Below are positions 58,090-64,000 of a stretch of 64,000 nt of DNA, in pieces. The notes beneath the pieces are model-generated. The model ran no database searches and was not told the origin of the DNA. It saw only the letters and a program-made list of their open reading frames with translations. Source of the stretch: Turbatrix aceti (taxonomy: Eukaryota; Nematoda; Chromadorea; Rhabditida; Panagrolaimidae). The stretch covers positions 8,370,001 to 8,434,000 of the forward strand of contig OZ017766.1 of the NCBI GenBank assembly GCA_963969345.1. Direction: 5' to 3'. A program made the position numbers and the translations under genes. Positions within the stretch are counted from its first letter, which is position 1, and each line of letters opens with the position of its first letter.

Positions 58090-59054
58090 ACGAAAGAATT
58101 CAGGCTGAACTGGTAGAAAGAAACGGTTATTCTACTTTTATTAATTATCATCAGAAAATGCGCACACTTCATGATTGGTTGGTTTCGTCAACGGTCATCG
58201 AATCGAATCGAAGCGGTCATCGTCGTCGTCGTTTCTCCGTGATTCGTCCATGTACCCTCTCTTCTTCTTCTTTTTTTTGATATATTTAATATCACATGAT
58301 TGAATGTTCTTTCCTATTTTTTTTCTTTCGTTCGTTCTTTTTTTTTGTTTTTGTACGAACCGAATTTTCGTGGGTGTCGCGTTTTTCTTTCCCGTCTTCA
58401 AATCATTGGCCTTCTCTCCCTTTTTTTTGATTCGTTCCTTTCATCGGCGAAAGTGAACGAAAAAAAAACAAAAAACTTTTTCGCTCTCTCGCTTCAATTT
58501 TTTTTGTCATCATCCCGGCTTTCTTTGCACACAGACATTTTTTTTTGCTCCTCCCCGACCCCAAAATTTTTGATAATTAATTTTTAATTCAAAATATGAT
58601 ACAATTATTATTATTGTTAATCGTTCGTGGAGTGGAGAAAAAAGAAAGCTGCAACACATGTTATTTTTTTTTCAAAAAAAGCAAAAATACGATACTTGCA
58701 TGTAATTTTGTACGCGGGCGGCAGACGGCTTTTTTCTTGTTTCTTTCCTTCTTTTTTTTTCTCCCGGCAGTCGTCGTGCTCTTATTACTATTTACTAACT
58801 AATACTACTACTCTTTCGTCGTTCGTTTAAAAACTTTTAATGCATGTGAGTTGGAGTTTTTTTATAATGGTTATTATTATTGAGAAACAAAATAAATCGA
58901 CATTTATAAATGCATTTATCCGAGATTGAGGGTGGTGATTGGGTCTTGGCAAGAAAAAAAGGGGTTGGCGGGTTTTTGAAAATTTGAAAAACTTTAAGGC
59001 AACAATCGAAAAAATATGTATGTAATTATGTTTTTGCTTTCGTTTTTTTTAAAA
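58090..59054. other. 3' region of the eIF4G gene and spacer
   Basis: Pyrimidine-rich and AT-rich, no gene seen. The AATAAATC near 58890 could be a polyadenylation signal. Confidence 0.4.
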
Positions 59055-59350
59055 TAATTTTGGAATTTTCGGCGCTAGTGATTTCCGAGCGACGAAGCAA
59101 CCCCTTGATTTGAACCAAAAACCCACTTGGAAACCAAAATGACGACATTGTCGCGTCCGACAACGCTCGCGACCTCTTCGCAGCCAGCGGCACCCCTAGC
59201 GACGTCCGTCACCACGGTGTCATCAGAAAAGAGTGAAAGCGTCGCAATGATCGGAGACGACTGGCTGAGGGTCGTGAAGATGCGCAGAGAGTTGCCGTCG
59301 TCGATTGGCATTACAACCCGGGAAGCCGCCGAGGCGGATTTGGATTATCT
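59055..59350 (-). pseudogene. Inverted copy of the decarboxylase first exon
   Basis: On the minus strand it encodes nearly the same residues as 60240-60468 (MPIDDGNSLRIFTTLSQSSP ... VVGRDNVVILVS), including the donor and the following intron bases. It lacks the signal-peptide start, and its frame ends upstream in unrelated sequence. No further exons follow. It forms an inverted pair with the functional exon about 0.9 kb away. Confidence 0.75.
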
Positions 59351-59404
59351 GTGATCTGATGTGAATCGCACGTGATCTGATCTGGTCAAAATCAATGTTA
59401 TTTG

Positions 59405-59865
59405 ACAAAAAAAGGCAAATAGAGAATTCGTGTTTCGTTCGCAAACAGATTCGATTTTTTCTGTTCGCGTTCGTTCGCGAACAAATTTTTCTTAAATTTA
59501 TTCGTTCGCGTTCGTTTCGCGAACAAAGTTAAATTTTCCGAACCGATGAAACGAACAAAAATCCAGGAAAAAATAGGTCGGTGTGTCAAAATCAATGTTA
59601 TTTGACAAAAAAAAAGACAAATAACATGCATAAAATTTAGCCTATAAAAAATGTAGGAAGACTTGTATCAAAAACGAGAAAGATGGACTGCCCAAATTTA
59701 CGTTTTTCTATTCAGTCAGGTAAACAAAATTTTGCACAAATTATGAAAATAATTTGTTCGATGTTCGTTCGTGTTCGTTCGCGAACAAAGTCAAAATTGT
59801 TCGCGTTCGTTCGGTTTTTCGATTAATTCTGAAAAATTGTTCGTGTTCGTTCGCGAACATGGAGT
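59405..59865. repeat. GTTCG foldback element between the inverted exon copies
   Basis: GTTCGCGTTCGTTCGCGAAC motifs at both ends and the TCAAAATCAATGTTATTTGA core, duplicated inside. Sits in the loop of the inverted duplication. Confidence 0.65.
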
Positions 59866-60187
59866 GCTCAGATGGCTCAAAAAACAACTGCATGTATTTT
59901 TTATTTATTTTTGGAGGTCACAAAATCGTATTTGTCATGCGTTAAAAAAATAATCGGGATATGGCACCTTTTTATTGGCTCGCAAACTGTCTTTTTAACA
60001 AACGGGAGTCTTCCGAGATTTTTCGTTCAATCAAAAAGCAGATTTTGTCACCATGCTAAAATTGCATTCGTTAGAATTAGTTTTCTGGCATTTTTGAAAT
60101 TTTTGACGTAAAAAATTAGCGTATAAACTGTACGGCATTTCATTATGTTGATCGGACAAATGATCAGATCAATCACCGATTCGTCTT

Positions 60188-63100
60188 ATGCCGTTGATGA
60201 TGATGTCGGCAGCATCTGCGATGCGTCTCATCGCGGTAATCTTCTTTGTCCTGATATCCGCCTCGACGGCTTCCCGGGTTGTAATGCCAATCGACGACGG
60301 AAACTCTCTGCGCATCTTCACGACCCTCAGCCAGTCGTCTCCGATCATTGCGACGCTTTCACTCTTTTCTGATGACACCGTGGTGACGGACGTCGCTAGG
60401 GGTGCCGCTGGCTGCGAAGAGGTCGCGAGCGTTGTCGGACGCGACAATGTCGTCATTTTGGTTTCCAAGTGGGTTTTTGGTTCAAATCATGGGGTTGCTT
60501 CGTCGCTTCGAAAATCATTAGCGCCGAAAATTCCAAAAATAGAAAAAAACAGCAAAAAAATAAGAATTCATTTTTTGATTTTTGCCATTTTGATACATTT
60601 TTTTCGGAGCATTTTCCGCAGAAAATTGCGCAGAGAAACAAAAAATAAGACTAATTTAAAGTTATAAACCAAATATAAAAATCAAAATTTTTGAATTTTT
60701 TTTGGAGGTTTCATTCCAAGCGATCAAAAATGAAAAATAGGCAAAAACGGAGCGAACGCAAAATTTTCCCGGAGCGACAAACAAAACTTATTTAAGGAAA
60801 AAATAAATAAATAACCGATTTGTGCCATTTTTAGTATTTTAACATACATTTTTGTCAAAAAATTGTTTGTAGAAAACAAATTATTTTTAAATAAAAAAAA
60901 ATAAAAATATAAAAAATATAAAAAAAATAAAAATAATACAAATAATAAAAAAAATTTAAATAAAAATTTTCAGTTTTCTCGGCGGTTTAGCTCCGGCATT
61001 TTTTTGAAAAAAAACTGTCTTTCATGCTTTTTCGATTTTTTTTCGTTACAAAAAAATGCGAAACTTATTTTTATTTTTTTTATTTTTTTTTTAATTTTTT
61101 TTAATTTTTTTTAATTTTTTTTAATTTTTTTTAATTTTTTAATTTTTTAATTTTTTTATGAATCTAAAACAGAAATGAACGCTAAATTTTGTCTTCAGCA
61201 CCGTCTGCTCGCACATCAAAGGCCTGATCCAGATTCTCGCGTACCCTGACTATACCCAGGTTCTGACAACCTCCGACACTGGAAAAACGACTGTCGGGGA
61301 CCGTCTGCGGATCTCCGATACCCTCTCCGTCGTTGCTTACGTCAAAGCCGGTCTCCTGGATTTATTCATCGATCGTTACCTCGCGGGTGGCAAAATCCTG
61401 CCTGGGGACATTGAAATTCACTCACATTTCATGCCGCCCCGATTTCTCATTGCTATACTTACAGTTATCGCTATTGCAGTCATTCAATATTACTTTCCCA
61501 ACGCGAGTGTCTCACCTGTCCATTCCCGGGCTCTGAAAGAACTTCAGGCTATAAAACGCATCGCAGATCGTCCACTGAATCCTCGTCGGGATTACAAAGG
61601 ATCCGATCCGGTATCACCGGGTGAATTTCGTCGAATGATGCATATATTGACGGAATTCATGATCGAGTACCACGAACATCCAGAAGTCTACGACGTCACG
61701 ACAACCCTTTTACCCGGATTCCTGTACAACAAAGGCCTTCCCGGAAACGCTCCCCTGAATCCAGATTCCTTCGAAAGCATCATCGGAGATGTTTACCGAA
61801 AAATTCTTCCCGGAATGACCCATTGGCATCATCCGAGATTCTACGCGTATTTTGTTTCGGGAATTTCCTATCCCGACGTTCTCGCAGAATCTCTCATTTC
61901 CATGTTTGGAGCTGTACAGTTTTGCTGGGACGCTGCACCTGCATTTACGGAACTCGAATTAATCATGGTCAACTGGGTCGGAAAAGCCCTCGGACTGCCG
62001 GAGGAATTTCTCTTCCGTGGAAGTGATTCGGAACAAAGCAAGGGCGGAGGAGCGTTTCAGAATTCGGCGACCGATAGCATGCTAATCGCGATTCTGACTG
62101 CCCGACGACTGGCGATGCGAGAAGAACGGGCTGGGCCGCTGAAGCTTCTGAAGCTGGATGACGATGAGTTGCCCCGCACGAGGTACATCGCGTACGCGTC
62201 CATCGAGGCGCATAACAGCATCAACAAGGCTGCCAACATTGCACTGGTTCATATTCGGTCTATCGAAACTGATTCTAACTTCAGGTGGGTTCAGATTGGA
62301 TTTTTTTGTTCGCGAACGAACATAAATGTTTAAAAAAAATTATTTTCTAATTTTTTAATTTTTTTAAAAATTTTTAAATTTTTTTTTCATGTTTCATTTT
62401 TTTAAATTGAATTTTTATTTGAAAAATTAAACAAACTCAAAAATTAAAAAAAAAATTAAACAGATAAATTTAATTTAAAAAAAGAAGGTTTTTTCAATGA
62501 AAAAGATAAAAAAAATTATTACTTCAAGTTTTTTTTTGTTTTGGAAGCACTTTTTTTTAAATTTTTTTTGCCAAATTCGATAAATGTTATTTGCCATTTT
62601 TTACCAAAAAAATACATATTGGCACAGTTATCGTAATTTTACCACAATTTTTGTATATCTTTTTTCTGTTTAAAAAAATTTGTTTTGTTTCAGAACAAAC
62701 AAGCAAATTTCAAAAATATTTGTTCTCAATTTTTTTTTTACTTTTGTTCGAAAAAATCGCACAAATAGCCAAAAAAAATTTTTACAAATATAATTTTTTG
62801 ACAAAAATTAGTTTTTCCGGAAAACAAAAACTTTGTTATTTCCGGTTTTTTTTTAGAAACCACATTTCTAGAATTTTTTTTATTTCAATTTTCTGTCAAA
62901 AAAATCGATTTTGGCACCGTTATCGTCATTTTATCGTAATTTTTGTTCGCTTTTTCTATTTCAAAAAATTAATTTTTTTTGCGAACGGAGATTAATCGCA
63001 AAAATCAAAACTTCTAAATCACAATTTTTTTTCAGCATGCGAGCCGACAAACTCGAAGAAGCCATCCAAAACGACATGAAGCGCAGTTACAAGCCTTTCT

Positions 63101-63984
63101 TTGTCATGGCAACTCTCGGCACGACCGGCATCTGCGCCTATGATAACATCCGTGAGATCGTAATTGTCGCCAAGAAATACGGTCTCTGGGTTCACGTCGA
63201 CGCTGCTTATGCCGGAAGTTTCTGGGTGTGTCCCGAATTGCGTGGGCCGGCAGATGGCCTCGAGGGCGTCGATTCCGTCGAAGTCAACATGAACAAGGCC
63301 ATGCTGATGTCGAGTTCGTGCAGCATTTTCTGGTGCCGGCATCAGATAGACATACGTCGCACGCTCCGCGTCGACGCTGCCTACCTTCGTCGACAGCATA
63401 CAAATTGTTCGGATTTCCGGGATTGGTCGATTAGCCTAACGCGTAGGACCCGTGCTATGAAAGTCTGGTTTCTAATGCGTTTATACGGCATAGAAGGCAT
63501 GAGACAGCACTCCCGGAGGCTGGTTCGTGCCACCGATCACATGACAATGCGTCTCAAAAGAGATGAAAGGGTCGAAATCGTCGGACAGGCAACTTTGGGA
63601 CTCGTTTCATTTCGACTAAAAATGGCCGACATCGAAGAACGCGATACAATGACAAATCAACTCGGAACTTTTATCAATGATAGTCACAAAATGTTTGTAA
63701 CAACTGCAAAACCCGGAGGACACGAGGTCATCCGACTTTCGTCAGCCTTTGGACGGGGTCTGGAAGCCGAAACCGAAGAAGCTTACAAGGTGCTGTCGGG
63801 TTTGATCGACGAATTCCTGCTCAAATCGATCAAGCCACAGGTCACGCTCCGGTACACTTTCCTGGGCGTCAAGGAAACCAAGTACGCCGACAAGTGCGCG
63901 AATTCTGGAAGGTCACCTGGGTCTTGCAAGTGCACCTGCAGCAGTCATTCTTCCACCCTATCCGGGCCTTCGAGCTTCATGTAA
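60188..63984 (+). CDS. Atypical group II PLP-dependent amino-acid decarboxylase with secretory N-terminal extension
   Basis: Exons 60188-60468, 61199-62284 and 63036-63984; phases match; 771 residues. Residues 12-28 (MRLIAVIFFVLISASTA) form a signal peptide. About 160 unrecognised residues and a hydrophobic segment (FLIAILTVIAIAVIQYYFP) precede the enzyme, which starts near residue 205. Family marks: HPRFYAYFVSGISYPDVLAE, PAFTELELIMVNWVGKALGL, GGGAFQNSATDSM, YASIEAHNSINKAA, ATLGTTGICAYDNI, HVDAAYAGS (PLP-binding Asp). The Schiff-base lysine is present in VNMNKAML, but the usual N-x-HKW is N-x-NKA. The family makes amines such as tyramine, dopamine, serotonin or histamine; substrate unknown. 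If the ATG at 61431 were used, a membrane-anchored shorter enzyme would result. Joining of exon 1 rests on the shared GTGGGTTTTT donor type and open frame. Confidence 0.8.
61076..61158. repeat. (TTTTTTTTAA)n microsatellite
   Basis: Tandem ten-base units within intron 1 of the decarboxylase gene, about 40 bases before the exon 2 acceptor. Confidence 0.8.
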
Positions 63985-64000
63985 TTTTTTAAATTTTAAT

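Overview
The window looks like nuclear DNA from a nematode. The genes are intron-rich with many short introns and TTTTCAG-type acceptors, and several start codons sit directly behind an isolated acceptor, as at spliced-leader addition sites. There is also a tandem family of nematode-type chemoreceptors (Sra superfamily, Sre/Srab-like). I cannot name the species. The sequence is AT-rich with long A/T runs, and one 200-base N gap lies at 8892-9091.

Layout. (1) 1-5.1 kb: the last exon of an unidentified + gene, an unidentified - gene with an apparent one-base frameshift (854-1717), an unidentified two-exon + gene (1988-2724), and a head-to-head pair of small secreted Pro/Thr/Lys-rich paralogues (3245-3841 - and 4205-4786 +) that share promoter and leader sequence. 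(2) 5.2-30.4 kb: an array of seven-transmembrane chemoreceptor genes, all on the - strand, all with the same three-exon structure (middle exon almost always 396 nt) and the same C-terminal signature QHYF-x-IY-x-x-QWR. Five copies look intact (starts at 12699, 15438, 21414, 28953, 30419). The others are broken by frameshifts, deletions, the gap, a 1.15-kb foldback element, or a rearranged BEL/Pao retroelement. One small unrelated coiled-coil gene (13349-13829) lies on the + strand inside the array. (3) 31.1-33.8 kb: an SLC17-type transporter on the - strand. (4) 34-37.6 kb: gene-free, with a 521-bp hAT-like MITE nested in an older repeat. (5) 37.7-42.8 kb: a complete ten-exon CELF/ETR-1 RNA-binding protein on the - strand. 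(6) 44.05-49.76 kb: an INTS7-like gene (+). (7) 51.9-58.1 kb: the translation factor eIF4G (ifg-1) (+), complete at about 1152 residues. (8) 60.2-64.0 kb: an atypical group II PLP-dependent amino-acid decarboxylase (+) with a secretory-type N-terminal extension. An inverted copy of its first exon lies upstream.

The right half is a row of single-copy housekeeping or neural genes. The left half is a fast-turnover chemosensory array. The most striking signal outside the genes is the density of inverted-repeat (foldback) elements. At least four distinct families are present, several with target-site duplications that can be read by eye, and one insertion has its empty site preserved in a neighbouring duplicate. 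Introns of the housekeeping genes also carry two shared repeat families. All exon boundaries were deduced by eye from splice signals, reading frame and comparison between paralogues; nothing was checked against a database.
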